A stretch of 64,000 nt of DNA from contig NZ_CP069811.1 of NCBI RefSeq assembly GCF_016894385.1, forward strand, positions 1,278,501 through 1,342,500. The letters are read 5' to 3'. Below, piece after piece: positions 52,769 through 61,524 of this stretch. Below the pieces are notes generated by a model. The model was not told the origin of the DNA. It saw nothing but the letters and a program-made list of their open reading frames with translations, and did not search any database. This DNA is from Cupriavidus oxalaticus. GTDB taxonomy: Bacteria; Pseudomonadota; Gammaproteobacteria; Burkholderiales; Burkholderiaceae. The first letter of the stretch is position 1. Every line of letters starts with the position of its first letter. Both the position numbers and the translations under genes were made by a program.

Positions 52769-53680
52769 TCAGACCGGGTCCCAGGTGAAGATGTCGCGCG
52801 ACAGCTCGAACGGGACGAACTGGCTCTTGAGCATCGGAATGGCTCGATCCAGGCAGGACTGCACCGTCCAGCCATCGCTGTTGTGGGCGGCGCGGATCGG
52901 GCGCGGTTGCGAGAACAGGAAGATCTCGTTGTTGCGCACGCCGAAGACCTGGGCGTTGACGTGCTTTGCTTCGTCGGTCAGCAGGGCCAGCGTGAACGGC
53001 GCGATCTTGCCGGCCTCGAGGCGCATGTTGACCTTGCGGCGTTCCAGCGCTTCCGGCGTGTTGGCCGGCACGCTGTCCACCATGCGCGTGAAGGCGAACG
53101 GCGCGATGCAGTTGGAACGCACGTTGAACTTCTGCATGTCGATGGCGATGGACTTCGACAGCGCGACGATCCCCAGCTTGGCCGCCGCATAGTTGGCCTG
53201 GCCGAAGTTGCCGATCAGGCCGGTGGTCGAGGTCATGTGGACGAAGGCGCCGCTCTCCTGCGCCTTGAAATGCGGCGCCACCGCGCGGGAGACGTTCCAG
53301 CTGCCCTTCAGGTGTACCGCGATCACGGCGTCGAACTCTTCTTCGCTCATCTTGTGGAAGAGGACGTCGCGCAGGTTGCCGGCGTTGTTGACCACGCCAT
53401 CGATGCGGCCGTACAGGTCCATGGCCTGCTGGGCGATCTTCTGCGCGGCGTTCCAGTCGGCCACGCTGTCGGTGCTGACCGCGGCCTCGCCGCCGGCCGC
53501 GCGGATTTCCGCGACGACCTGTTCGCCGGGGCTGGCGCTGCCGCCCGAGCCGTCGATATTGACGCCGATGTCGTTGACGATCACGCGCGCACCCTGGCGG
53601 GCCGCCTCCAGCGCGATGCCCTTGCCCACGCCGGCGCCAGCGCCGGTCACGATGATGACTTTCCCTTCAAGCAGGCTCAT
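52769..53680 (-). CDS. SDR-family dehydrogenase (probable 3-hydroxyacyl-CoA dehydrogenase)
   Basis: 303 residues: VIIVTGAGAGVGKGIALEAARQGARVIVNDIG forms the NAD(P) site, VNNAGNLRD the structural motif, and MTSTTGLIGNFGQANYAAAKLGI contains the catalytic Ser, Tyr and Lys (YxxxK as YAAAK). The VIVNDIGVNIDGSGGS insertion and LSKSIAIDMQKF are typical of multifunctional-protein-like hydroxyacyl-CoA dehydrogenases. It would oxidise the product of the MaoC hydratase. It is the first gene of the minus-strand operon with both dehydrogenase subunits; the start at 53680 follows GGAG. The C-terminal 60 residues are unusually long for an SDR. Confidence 0.9.
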   Translation of the reverse strand: MSLLEGKVIIVTGAGAGVGKGIALEAARQGARVIVNDIGVNIDGSGGSASPGEQVVAEIRAAGGEAAVSTDSVADWNAAQKIAQQAMDLYGRIDGVVNNAGNLRDVLFHKMSEEEFDAVIAVHLKGSWNVSRAVAPHFKAQESGAFVHMTSTTGLIGNFGQANYAAAKLGIVALSKSIAIDMQKFNVRSNCIAPFAFTRMVDSVPANTPEALERRKVNMRLEAGKIAPFTLALLTDEAKHVNAQVFGVRNNEIFLFSQPRPIRAAHNSDGWTVQSCLDRAIPMLKSQFVPFELSRDIFTWDPV

Positions 53681-53895
53681 GTCTTGGACACTCCAGTAAA
53701 TCGGGTTGAACGAAAGGTGTGTGTCCATGATTGGCCGGCGGGTCCGCAGCGGGTACTCCCCGACTCGGGTGGCGTGGGGAGGAGCGGAGCTTATGGCTTG
53801 CGGATAAGCACCTGTATGGTCCGCGCGCCACCACCACCCGCCGCGTGAGGCGCGCTATCGGACCACTCCGGCAATCCGCAATTCGCCCAGAACAA

Positions 53896-53918
53896 CACGC
53901 CCGCATGGAGCGGGCGTG
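53896..53918 (-). terminator. Hairpin after the large fusion regulator gene
   Basis: CACGCCCGC (53896-53904) pairs with GCGGGCGTG (53910-53918) around ATGGA, 31 bp beyond the regulator stop. On the minus strand TTGTT follows. Probable weak terminator separating the regulator from the SDR promoter. The triplicated ACAGGG stretch near 53920-53936 is also low-complexity. Confidence 0.5.
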
Positions 53919-53948
53919 GACAGGGACAGGGACAGGAAAGCGGCAGGA

Positions 53949-56900
53949 TCAGGCAGGCACCACGCCCGGCCCCATCACGTCGCGCAGCAGCGCGGCGGCG
54001 CCGCCGCGGCCGCCGACGCCCAGCTTGGCGTAGATGTTCTTGAGATGCCATTTGACCGTCTCGGCGGAGACGTTCAGGACCCTCGCGATCTTCTTGTTGG
54101 ACATCGCCTGTGCCAGCAGGTACAGGATCTCCCGCTCCCGCTCGCTCAGCTGGGCGATGGGGCCGTTCTGCGGCCCGGCATCGGCGGCGCCGCGGTCGCT
54201 CGCCGCCGTGCGATGCGCGGCCAGCAGGCGCTGCACGTAGAAGCCGAGCACTGGGTCCGGCAGCGGCTCGCGGACAAGGGTGTCGGTAGCGTCCGACATG
54301 ACCTCCAGCGCGTCCAGCAGCGTGCGCGACAAACCCAGCCCGTGGCCCAGGCGGCAGGCTGCCACGAAGTCCTGCCGCGCCGCCGCACCCTCGCCCAGCC
54401 CCTGCCGCGCCACGGCAAGCTGCAGGCGCAGGCTGGCCGTGGCGGGTCCCTGCTCGCTGGCGTCGAGCAACGGCTGGATGCGCTCCAGCGCCCCGGCGAA
54501 ATCGCGGGTGTGCAAGGCCATGTCGATCGCCGCGCGCTCGGCCGCGTGGGCGAGCGCGCGGGCCCGCTCAGGGCCCGAACCCGAGCCCGAATCCGAGCCT
54601 GAATCCGAGCCTGAATCCGAGCCTGAACCCGAGCCCGAAGCGGTGTGGCGTTGCGCAAGCCCGCGCACGCATTCGAGGACGATGCTGGCCCGCTCCATCG
54701 CGCCCTGCTGGAGATGCCGGCGCAACCGTTGCACCAGCGCCTCGGCCAGCAGCCGGTCCAGGCCGTAGCGCACCGCATACGCCTCCAGCCGGTCGAGACA
54801 GGCCAGCGCCTGCTGGCGCCGCCCGGCGATCCAGTGCGAATTCGACAGCACCAGGCTGGCCCGCAGCACCACCTCCGGCAACGACGTGCGCTCCACCATG
54901 CCGATGCGCGGCTCCAGCAGCTGGCAGGCCGCCTCGGTTTCGTTCAGCTCGTACAGCGCATCGGCCAGCAGCCCGGCGGCCATGCTCGCCATCGCCACAT
55001 AGCCCGCGCCACACCCCTCGGCTTCGGCCAGCACCTCGCGCACGATCTTGCAGGCCTGGCGGATCTGCCCTTCGCGCACCAGGCTGAGCGCGTGGACGCA
55101 GCGGCCGAACTGGCGGCTGCGCGGAGAACGGCTGCGCAGGTCGGCCTCTTCCAGGATGCCACGCGCCAGGTCGTGCTCGCCGCGCTGGATCAGCAGCCAG
55201 GACAGCGCGTTGGCGCGGGCAAGCCAGGTGAAATCGCCGGCATCCGGCGGCGCGTTCCAGATTTCCGGCAGCAGCGCCGCCGCGGCGTCGATATCGTCGA
55301 GTTGCAGCGCCATGCCCGCGCGCAGCAGCGACACGGTATAGCACCCGGCCGCGCCGAGGCTGGCGCGCTGCGCGTCCATCTCGTCGAGGCTGCGGCGCAG
55401 GCCGTCGAAATCGCGCGCGTAGAGGAGCATGTAGGCGTGGGCCACATGCAGGCGGAAGCTGCCCCTGACCTGCTCTTCCGGCAGCATGCGCAGCAGGCCC
55501 GCCACCTGGCTCAGTTCGCCGCCGACCAGCAGCGCCTGCGCGCGCCCTTCGACCAGCGTCGCGGCGGCGTCCGGCTCGCCCGCGCTCACGGCGTGCAGCA
55601 CGGCCTCGTCGAGGTGGCCGCGGGCGTCGAACCAGCGCCAGGCTGTGGCGTGCAGCGCGCGGATCTCCGCTTCGTCGCGGGCCGCCAGGTAGCCGAGCAG
55701 CGTTTCGCGCAGCAGCGGATGAATGCGGTACCAGGTTTCGTTGTCGTGGCTGCCGACCACGGTGATGAACAGATGGTCGGCCACCATCCGCGCCACGCGC
55801 GCCTTGATGTCCGCCGCAGCCTGCGGCTGCCCGAGGATTTCCGCGCACAGGGGCACGCAGAAGCGCTGGCAGATGGCCACGCGGGTCAGCATGTCGAGAT
55901 CGTCGGGCGCGAGCCGGACCAGCACTTCGCGCTCGAAGAAGCTGGCGAACGCCCGGGCGTCGCGCACCTGCGTCACCGGGTAGCTGCCGGCCTGCCGGGT
56001 GCGCAGGCCGATGGCAAACAGTTGCAACCCCGCTGCCCAGCCGTCCGTCAGCGCATGCAGCGCCGCGGCGTCGCTGCCGGAGATGCTGCCGAGCTGGTCA
56101 CGCAGGTAGCGCGCGGATTCCTCGGGCGAGAAGCGCAGGTCGCGCATGTCGAATTCCGCAAGCTGGTTCTGCAGGCGCAGGCGCTCCATCGACAGGTCCA
56201 GCGCCGTGCGCGAGGCCAGCGCCACGTGCAGTTGCGGCGGGGCGTACTCCAGCAGCCACTGCAGCGCCAGCAGGATGGCTGGGTCGGAGACATGGTGCAG
56301 GTCATCGATCATCAGCACCAGTTCGCGCTGGCGCCGGGCCAGGCCCTGCACCAGCGTGATCGCCCACAGTTCGATCTCGGCCGCGTCGTGCCCGGCGGCC
56401 ACCTGCCCGGCGGCCACCACTTGCGAGGCTTCGCGCGCGGCGGCGGGATCGGCCTCGGCAATGCTGGCGAGCAGGTAGTCGAGGAAGCGCGCCGGCTCGT
56501 TGTCCTCGGCCGCCAGCGACAGCCAGCAGACGTCGTAGCCCAGCGAGATCATGGCCTTGCGCCACGCCATCAGCGTGCTGGTCTTGCCGCTTCCCGCCTG
56601 GCCCTGGATCATCACGCAGCGGTGTCGGCGGGCGTCGAGCAGGCGGCCCATCAGCGCTTCGCGCGGCATCAGTTGCCGGGCGCCGCGCGGCGGCAGCACC
56701 TTGGTGCTGGTGATCGGCAGGATGGGACGCTCGCCCTCGGCCACGGCATGGCCGGGCGGCAGCAGCTGGCTCGTGCCTTGCGGCTCCTGCGGAACGTCCG
56801 GCGCATCCGCCATATCCAGCGCATGGCCGCCCGCCAGACCGTGCGGCACGGTCTGGCGGATCCAGCGATACGGCGTGGCGCTGCGCGACCGCGCAGCTGC

Positions 56901-57842
56901 CTCGATGGCTGCCAGGGCCTCCGGGATGGCGGCCGGGAAGCTCGACCGGCGCACCGTCTGCGCATCGCACAGGAACCGCTGCACCATGCGCAGCCAGGCG
57001 GCGCCGTTGGGCGCCAGTTGCACCATCACGCGCGGATGGCGCCGGACCCAGTGCTGGACGTCCGCATGCTGGTGGCTGGCGTAGTTGTCCGACAGGACCC
57101 AGATGTGCCGGTCCGCGGGCGTGGCCGCCTCCACGTCGCGCAGGAAGCCCAGCCAGCTTTCGTGCTGGCCGCCGCCGGCGCCGGTATCGCCAATCCCGCC
57201 GTCTAGCATCCGCAGCGCCGTCAGCAGCGACGCGGCAAGGCTGCGCTGGTGCGCCGGCAGCGAGCGCAGGTTCTGCCCCCCCGCCGCCGACGTGCCACCA
57301 TCGGCCAGCGGATGCGCATGCTCGTCGAACGCCAGCACCAGCGCATGTTCGGGCCCGGCGGCGTAGAGGGCGACGATTTCGACAGCCCGCCCGCTGAAGC
57401 GGAACGGCGTCGGGCCGGTTGCACGGCCTGTGAAGCCGGAAGCAAGTCCCGCCGCGCGCCAGTGGCGCGAGACGCTTGCGGCGCTGACGCCCAGTTCCGC
57501 CGCCACGCCGCGCATGCTCCAGCCGCGCGGCGCGTCGGGGCCGTCCGCGCCGGTCAGCCTCGCCAGCCTCGTCATGTCCACCCTGACGGGCGGCGCGCCG
57601 CGCGGGAGGTCATGCAGGATGCCGCCAAGCCCGGCGTGGGCATAGCGCTCGCGCCAGCGCGCGACCTGCGCGCGCCCGATGCCGAGGCGGGGCGCGATCA
57701 TCTTGTTTTGCTCGCCTTGCGCCGCCAGCAGGATGATGCGGGCGCGCTGCGCCACCTTGGCCGGGGTCTCCGGCGCGGTGGCAAGTGTTTCGAGCTGGGA
57801 GCGATCCTGGTCGGTCAGGATGATCTGGGGTGCTACACGCAT
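53949..57842 (-). CDS. Transposase-derived STAND regulator: IS630-type DDE domain fused to MalT-like ATPase and LuxR HTH
   Basis: 1297 residues in one continuous frame. Residues ~10-135 hold two HTH units of IS630 transposases (KMIAPRLGIGRAQVARWRERY, and AAELGVSAASVSRHWRAAG). Residues ~165-310 follow the IS630 DDE core: LAFDEHAHPL (Asp173), VLSDNYASHQ (Asp252) and AAWLRMVQRFLC, where the catalytic Glu is Gln288. From ~385 there is a STAND ATPase (Walker A GQAGSGKTS at 414-422; Walker B LVLMIDDLHH at 508-517), then helical repeats and a Gly/Ser/Asp linker. A LuxR-type HTH (LSEREREILYLLAQAMSNKKIARVLNVSAETVKWHL, 1232-1267) ends the protein. MalT relatives are ~900 residues. The start at 57842 follows AGAGGCGC. 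It probably governs adjacent acyl-CoA genes. Confidence 0.88.
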   Translation of the reverse strand: MRVAPQIILTDQDRSQLETLATAPETPAKVAQRARIILLAAQGEQNKMIAPRLGIGRAQVARWRERYAHAGLGGILHDLPRGAPPVRVDMTRLARLTGADGPDAPRGWSMRGVAAELGVSAASVSRHWRAAGLASGFTGRATGPTPFRFSGRAVEIVALYAAGPEHALVLAFDEHAHPLADGGTSAAGGQNLRSLPAHQRSLAASLLTALRMLDGGIGDTGAGGGQHESWLGFLRDVEAATPADRHIWVLSDNYASHQHADVQHWVRRHPRVMVQLAPNGAAWLRMVQRFLCDAQTVRRSSFPAAIPEALAAIEAAARSRSATPYRWIRQTVPHGLAGGHALDMADAPDVPQEPQGTSQLLPPGHAVAEGERPILPITSTKVLPPRGARQLMPREALMGRLLDARRHRCVMIQGQAGSGKTSTLMAWRKAMISLGYDVCWLSLAAEDNEPARFLDYLLASIAEADPAAAREASQVVAAGQVAAGHDAAEIELWAITLVQGLARRQRELVLMIDDLHHVSDPAILLALQWLLEYAPPQLHVALASRTALDLSMERLRLQNQLAEFDMRDLRFSPEESARYLRDQLGSISGSDAAALHALTDGWAAGLQLFAIGLRTRQAGSYPVTQVRDARAFASFFEREVLVRLAPDDLDMLTRVAICQRFCVPLCAEILGQPQAAADIKARVARMVADHLFITVVGSHDNETWYRIHPLLRETLLGYLAARDEAEIRALHATAWRWFDARGHLDEAVLHAVSAGEPDAAATLVEGRAQALLVGGELSQVAGLLRMLPEEQVRGSFRLHVAHAYMLLYARDFDGLRRSLDEMDAQRASLGAAGCYTVSLLRAGMALQLDDIDAAAALLPEIWNAPPDAGDFTWLARANALSWLLIQRGEHDLARGILEEADLRSRSPRSRQFGRCVHALSLVREGQIRQACKIVREVLAEAEGCGAGYVAMASMAAGLLADALYELNETEAACQLLEPRIGMVERTSLPEVVLRASLVLSNSHWIAGRRQQALACLDRLEAYAVRYGLDRLLAEALVQRLRRHLQQGAMERASIVLECVRGLAQRHTASGSGSGSDSGSDSGSDSGSGSGPERARALAHAAERAAIDMALHTRDFAGALERIQPLLDASEQGPATASLRLQLAVARQGLGEGAAARQDFVAACRLGHGLGLSRTLLDALEVMSDATDTLVREPLPDPVLGFYVQRLLAAHRTAASDRGAADAGPQNGPIAQLSEREREILYLLAQAMSNKKIARVLNVSAETVKWHLKNIYAKLGVGGRGGAAALLRDVMGPGVVPA
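54577..54636 (-). repeat. Five 12-bp tandem repeats encoding a Ser/Gly/Asp linker
   Basis: Five contiguous copies of a 12-bp unit (GAACCCGAGCCC, three GAATCCGAGCCT, GAACCCGAGCCC) inside the regulator gene. They encode SGSG/SDSG repeats between the helical-repeat part and the rest of the protein. Each unit is a multiple of three, so changes in copy number keep the frame. Confidence 0.85.
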
Positions 57843-57924
57843 ATGCGCCTCTGCCGATGGGGCAGCCCTGCGCCGCGCCATGCCGGGGCGGCCGGGGACT
57901 GCCTGGGTGTCGGGGAAGCCGGGC

Positions 57925-58971
57925 TCAGTCGATGCTGGCGCCGGAGCGCTGGATGATGGCCTTCCACTTGCCGCGTTCGGATGCCACGAAGCTGTGGAAC
58001 CGTTCGCCGCCAAGCGGCAGCGGCGCGGCGCCCATCCGCTGGATCTCGGCGATCACCGCCGGATCGGCCAGCAGACGGCCGATATCGGCCTGCCACCTGG
58101 CCACGACGGCCGCACTGGTGCGGGCGGGGAAGAACAGGCCGATCCACGACGTGGCTTCGGCGCCGGGATAGCCGGCCTCGGCCACGGTCGGCACCTGCGC
58201 CAGCGCGGGCAGGCGGGCCTTGCCCGTGACCGCGAGCGCGCGCAGCTTGCCGGCCTGGATCTGCGGCAGCGTGGAAACGGGGTAGTCGAAGGTCATGTCG
58301 ACCTGTCCCGCCAGCAGGTCATTGATGACGGGCGCGCTGCCCTTGTAGGGGATGTGAACGAACTTCACTCCTGCCTGGGCCTGGAACAGTTCGGCGGCGA
58401 GGTGCGTCCCCGTGCCGTTGCCCACCGACGCCACGGTCAGCTTGCCGGGATTGGCCCTGGCGTACGTGACCAGGTCCCTGACCGAGCGGAACGGCAACTG
58501 GCTGTTCACCACCAGGATATTGGGAATGGTGACCAGGCCTTGCGCCGCGACGAAGTCCTTCTCCGGATCGAAGCGCAGCGACTTGTACAGGAACTGGTTG
58601 CCGGCAACCATGCCCTGCGTGCCCATCAGGACCGTGTAGCCGTCAGGCTGCGCACGCGCGCCGATTTCCGCGGCAATGTTGCCGCCGGCGCCGCCCCGGT
58701 TGTCGATCACCACCTGGATGCCGAAGTCCCTGGCCATATGCGAGGCGACCAGCCGGGCCAGCTGGTCGGTGATGCCGCCTGGCGGCGCGGGCACCACCAT
58801 CGTGACCGGCCTGGCGGGATACCCGTCCTGGGCACGCGCGGGCGTTGCGCCCGTCGCGGCGGCAAGGCCGCACGCGACGGCGGCTGCCGCCGCCAGGGTT
58901 GTCCTGAAGCGCCCCGGAAGGCGGGCGAGGCGGGAGAACCGGGGATGCCGGTTCCGGATTTGTGACTGCAT
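57925..58971 (-). CDS. Bug/TctC-family solute-binding protein
   Basis: 348 residues. A basic N-terminal region (RNRHPRFSRLARLPGRFRTT) precedes a hydrophobic signal ending in TPARAQ. The mature protein has YPARPVTMVVPAPPGGITDQLARL, DNRGGAGGNIAAEIGARAQPDG and HIPYKGSAPVINDLLAGQVDMTFDY. The ATG at 58971 follows AGGAGA. A TTG six bases earlier is less likely. It lies between the big regulator and the second dehydrogenase pair, and its 237-bp upstream region holds repeated elements. The PGGITDQ ligand loop differs from the other Bug proteins here. Confidence 0.92.
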   Translation of the reverse strand: MQSQIRNRHPRFSRLARLPGRFRTTLAAAAAVACGLAAATGATPARAQDGYPARPVTMVVPAPPGGITDQLARLVASHMARDFGIQVVIDNRGGAGGNIAAEIGARAQPDGYTVLMGTQGMVAGNQFLYKSLRFDPEKDFVAAQGLVTIPNILVVNSQLPFRSVRDLVTYARANPGKLTVASVGNGTGTHLAAELFQAQAGVKFVHIPYKGSAPVINDLLAGQVDMTFDYPVSTLPQIQAGKLRALAVTGKARLPALAQVPTVAEAGYPGAEATSWIGLFFPARTSAAVVARWQADIGRLLADPAVIAEIQRMGAAPLPLGGERFHSFVASERGKWKAIIQRSGASID

Positions 58972-59045
58972 GTCCAACCATCTCCTGTGTATCGCACCGG
59001 TCTCTTGCCGGATCCTCGGTGCCTTGTATCGCCATGATTTCTACG

Positions 59046-59099
59046 AGATATCGTGGCAATCAACCAGATATCGATGATTGATACTACGTCTTTTCGTAG
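59046..59099 (-). promoter_or_regulatory. Repeats upstream of the 58-kb Bug gene
   Basis: AGATATCG occurs at 59046-59053 and 59066-59073, 20 bp apart, and a CTACG-TCTTTT-CGTAG dyad lies at 59084-59099. The region is A+T-rich for this genome and lies 75-130 bp before the Bug start. It is a plausible regulator binding region. The protein is unknown; the neighbouring transposase-derived regulator is one candidate. Confidence 0.4.
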
Positions 59100-59208
59100 A
59101 ACTCCGCCATATACCGTAGGAAAACCCCTACTCCGGTCCGAATGCTGTTCAGTCAACCACCGTCGGAATGACAGTAGGGTCCGGAAGGGAACGACCCGCC
59201 ACCCGGTA

Positions 59209-60345
59209 TCAAGGCAGCGTTTCGGCCAGCCGCCGGACATGCGCCTCGCCATCGCCAAACAGCTGCTCCATGACGTGGATGCGCCGCAGGCAATGCGCGA
59301 CCGCGTATTCCTCGGTCATGCCGATACCGCCATGCGCCTGGATCGCGGCATGACAGACCGAGCGCGCGTGAGTGCCGATGATCACCTTGGCGCGCGACAG
59401 CTCGGTGGCGGCGTCTTCGTGCCCCGGCTCGTCGCTCGCCAGCGCGGCGGCGACCGCCATGCTGCGCGCCAGTTCGACGCTCACGCACATGTCGGCAATC
59501 CGGTGCCGCATCGCCTGGTAATCACCGATGGGGCGGCCGAACTGGCGGCGCGTGCGCACGTAGTCGGTCGTCAGCGCCAGCGCCGCCTCCATCGCGCCGA
59601 CCACATCGGCGCAGGCGGCCGCAATGCCGGCCGCCGCGACGGCGCGGATCGCGGAAGCTGCGCAGGCGGTGCCGGCGGGATCGCCCAGCGGCTCCGCCCG
59701 TGCGTGGTGCAGCGACACGTCCGCCGCCGCCGTGTCGTCGAGCAGGCGATACGCACGCATTGCCACGCCATCATCCTTCGGATCGACGATGAACAACGCC
59801 AGCCCGTCCTCGTCCTCCGCCTCGCCGCGCACGCGCGCCGTGACCACGAGGCGTGACGCCTCGGCGCCGTGCAGCACGCCAGCCTTTCCGCCATCGAGCC
59901 GCCAGCCGTCAGGCCCGGCATGCGCGGTCGTTTCGACCCACAGCGGGGCATGCCGGCCAGCCGACTCGTCGTGCGCCCAGGCAAGCCGCAGCGTGCCGTC
60001 GGCCAGGCCCGGCAGCAGCGCCGCCTTCTGCGCCGCGGTGCCGGCCTCGCGCACGGCGGTGGTGGCAAGCACGGCCGAGGCCAGGTAGGGCTCGATCACC
60101 AGCGCCCGCCCCAGCGCCTGCATGACCGGCAGCCGGTCTTCCGCGCCGCCGCCGAGGCCACCGAACGTTTCGGGAATGCCGAGCGCGGTGACGCCCAGGC
60201 TGGCCAGGCGCGTCCAGGTTTCCGGGTCGGTGCCGGTCCCGGTGCGGCCCAGCGCCCGGCGCCGCTCGAATCCATAGTGGTCTGCCAGCAGGCGCGACAG
60301 GCTGTCGGCAAGCTGGCGCTGCTCATCGTTCAGATCGAAGTTCAT
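59209..60345 (-). CDS. Acyl-CoA dehydrogenase, second (beta-type) subunit
   Basis: 378 residues beginning MNFDLNDEQRQLADSLSRLLADHYGF and ending with QAHGGIGMTEEYAVAHCLRRIHVMEQLFGDGEAHVRRL. No GTSEVQ end motif and a divergent centre (LRLAWAHDESAGRHAPLWVETTAHAG) suggest a non-catalytic beta subunit, as for the 50-kb protein. The start is 3 bp after the stop of the partner gene. It is the last gene of the CoA-ligase operon. Function as half of a heteromer is inferred from this pattern and position. Confidence 0.88.
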   Translation of the reverse strand: MNFDLNDEQRQLADSLSRLLADHYGFERRRALGRTGTGTDPETWTRLASLGVTALGIPETFGGLGGGAEDRLPVMQALGRALVIEPYLASAVLATTAVREAGTAAQKAALLPGLADGTLRLAWAHDESAGRHAPLWVETTAHAGPDGWRLDGGKAGVLHGAEASRLVVTARVRGEAEDEDGLALFIVDPKDDGVAMRAYRLLDDTAAADVSLHHARAEPLGDPAGTACAASAIRAVAAAGIAAACADVVGAMEAALALTTDYVRTRRQFGRPIGDYQAMRHRIADMCVSVELARSMAVAAALASDEPGHEDAATELSRAKVIIGTHARSVCHAAIQAHGGIGMTEEYAVAHCLRRIHVMEQLFGDGEAHVRRLAETLP

Positions 60346-60348
60346 GGT

Positions 60349-61518
60349 TCAACCCAGGGTTGCCTTGGCGAGAATGTCCTTCTGGACTTCGCTGGAGCCG
60401 CCGAAGATGGTCGCGGCGCGGTAGAAGAAGTAGCCCCAGAGCGCTGCACCCATCGTGTCCGGGACGGCGGTGTCGAGATCGTGCCGCTCCAGCCCGGCGG
60501 GGCCGGCGATGCGCGCGATCAGGGTGGTCAGCGCCTGCATCGTCTCCGATCCCTTCAGCTTGAGGACGGAGGCGAAGCCGGGGTTCGTGCGCGCGATGTC
60601 GGGATCGAGCAGGAAGCGCCAGTTGGTCAGCTCCAGCGCCCGGATTTCCGCGCCCAGCCGGGCCAGTTCGGCGCGCAGCGACGGATCGTCGATCAGGTAG
60701 CGCTTGCCCTGGCGCACGGTTGTCGCGAGTTCGCGCGCGCAGGACAGGCGCTCCCAGCAGAGGCCGACATTGGCCACGCTGCTGCGCTCGCTGTTCAGCA
60801 GGTATCTGGCGCAGTCCCAGCCACGCCCCTCCTCGCCCACCAGGTTTTCCGCGGGCACGCGGGTGCCGTCGAAGAACACCTCGTTGACCGTGCGGTAGCC
60901 GTCCATGGTCCGGATCGGCCGCACCGACACGCCCGGGCTGCGCAGGTCGATCAGCAGGAACGAGATGCCGTCCTGCTTGCGCTCGCCCTGCCCGGTGCGC
61001 ACCAGCGCGAACATCCAGTTGGCGTCGTGGGCATGCGAGGTCCAGATCTTCTGGCCGTCCACGACGTAGTGGCCGCCCTCGCGGACCGCTCGCGTCTTCA
61101 GCGAGGTCAGGTCGGAGCCGGCATTGGGTTCCGAGAAGCCCTGGCAGAAGATCGTCTCCATGCTGAGTAGCTTCGGCAGGAAATACGACTTCTGCGCGGC
61201 GGTGCCGTAGCGCAGCAGCACCGTACCGAGCATGCCGATGTTCGTGATCAGCGGCTGCGGCGCGCACGCGCGGTACAGTTCGTCGGTGAGGATCACGCGC
61301 TCGGCAATGCCGAGGCCGGCGCCGCCGTACTCGGGCGGCCAGTGCGGCGCGACCCAGCCGCGCTCGTTGAGCACCTGGTGCCACGCGGCCATGTCTTCCA
61401 TGCGGGCGCGCATGCCGCGACGCAGCCGCTCGCGCATGGTTGCCGGAAGACGCGCCGCAATGAAGGCGCGGACTTCGTCACGAAAGGCGAGCTGGGATGG
61501 GGTGAGGCGAAGGTCCAT
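60349..61518 (-). CDS. Acyl-CoA dehydrogenase, first (alpha-type) subunit
   Basis: 389 residues: MDLRLTPSQLAFRDEVRAFIAARLP, the substrate/FAD signature CQGFSEPNAGSDLTSLKTRAV, VVDGQKIWTSHAHDANW and the end motif FFYRAATIFGGSSEVQKDILAKATLG. It resembles the 51.5-kb alpha subunit in length, motif layout and the Gly at the usual catalytic Glu. It is flanked 6 bp from a CoA ligase gene and 3 bp from its beta partner, making a tight operon. The two pairs may serve different rings or chain lengths. Confidence 0.9.
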   Translation of the reverse strand: MDLRLTPSQLAFRDEVRAFIAARLPATMRERLRRGMRARMEDMAAWHQVLNERGWVAPHWPPEYGGAGLGIAERVILTDELYRACAPQPLITNIGMLGTVLLRYGTAAQKSYFLPKLLSMETIFCQGFSEPNAGSDLTSLKTRAVREGGHYVVDGQKIWTSHAHDANWMFALVRTGQGERKQDGISFLLIDLRSPGVSVRPIRTMDGYRTVNEVFFDGTRVPAENLVGEEGRGWDCARYLLNSERSSVANVGLCWERLSCARELATTVRQGKRYLIDDPSLRAELARLGAEIRALELTNWRFLLDPDIARTNPGFASVLKLKGSETMQALTTLIARIAGPAGLERHDLDTAVPDTMGAALWGYFFYRAATIFGGSSEVQKDILAKATLG

Positions 61519-61524
61519 GGTCCC

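Noticed and set aside
54645..57206. Plus-strand open frame of 853 codons opposite the large fusion regulator
   Set aside because: Antisense shadow: composition follows the complement of the regulator codons and no domain is recognised.
53949..57842. Reading the transposase part as a separate IS630 element inserted at the regulator's start
   Set aside because: No terminal inverted repeats or TA duplication were seen around it, the frame is continuous, and the catalytic Glu is missing. A fusion explains the data better.
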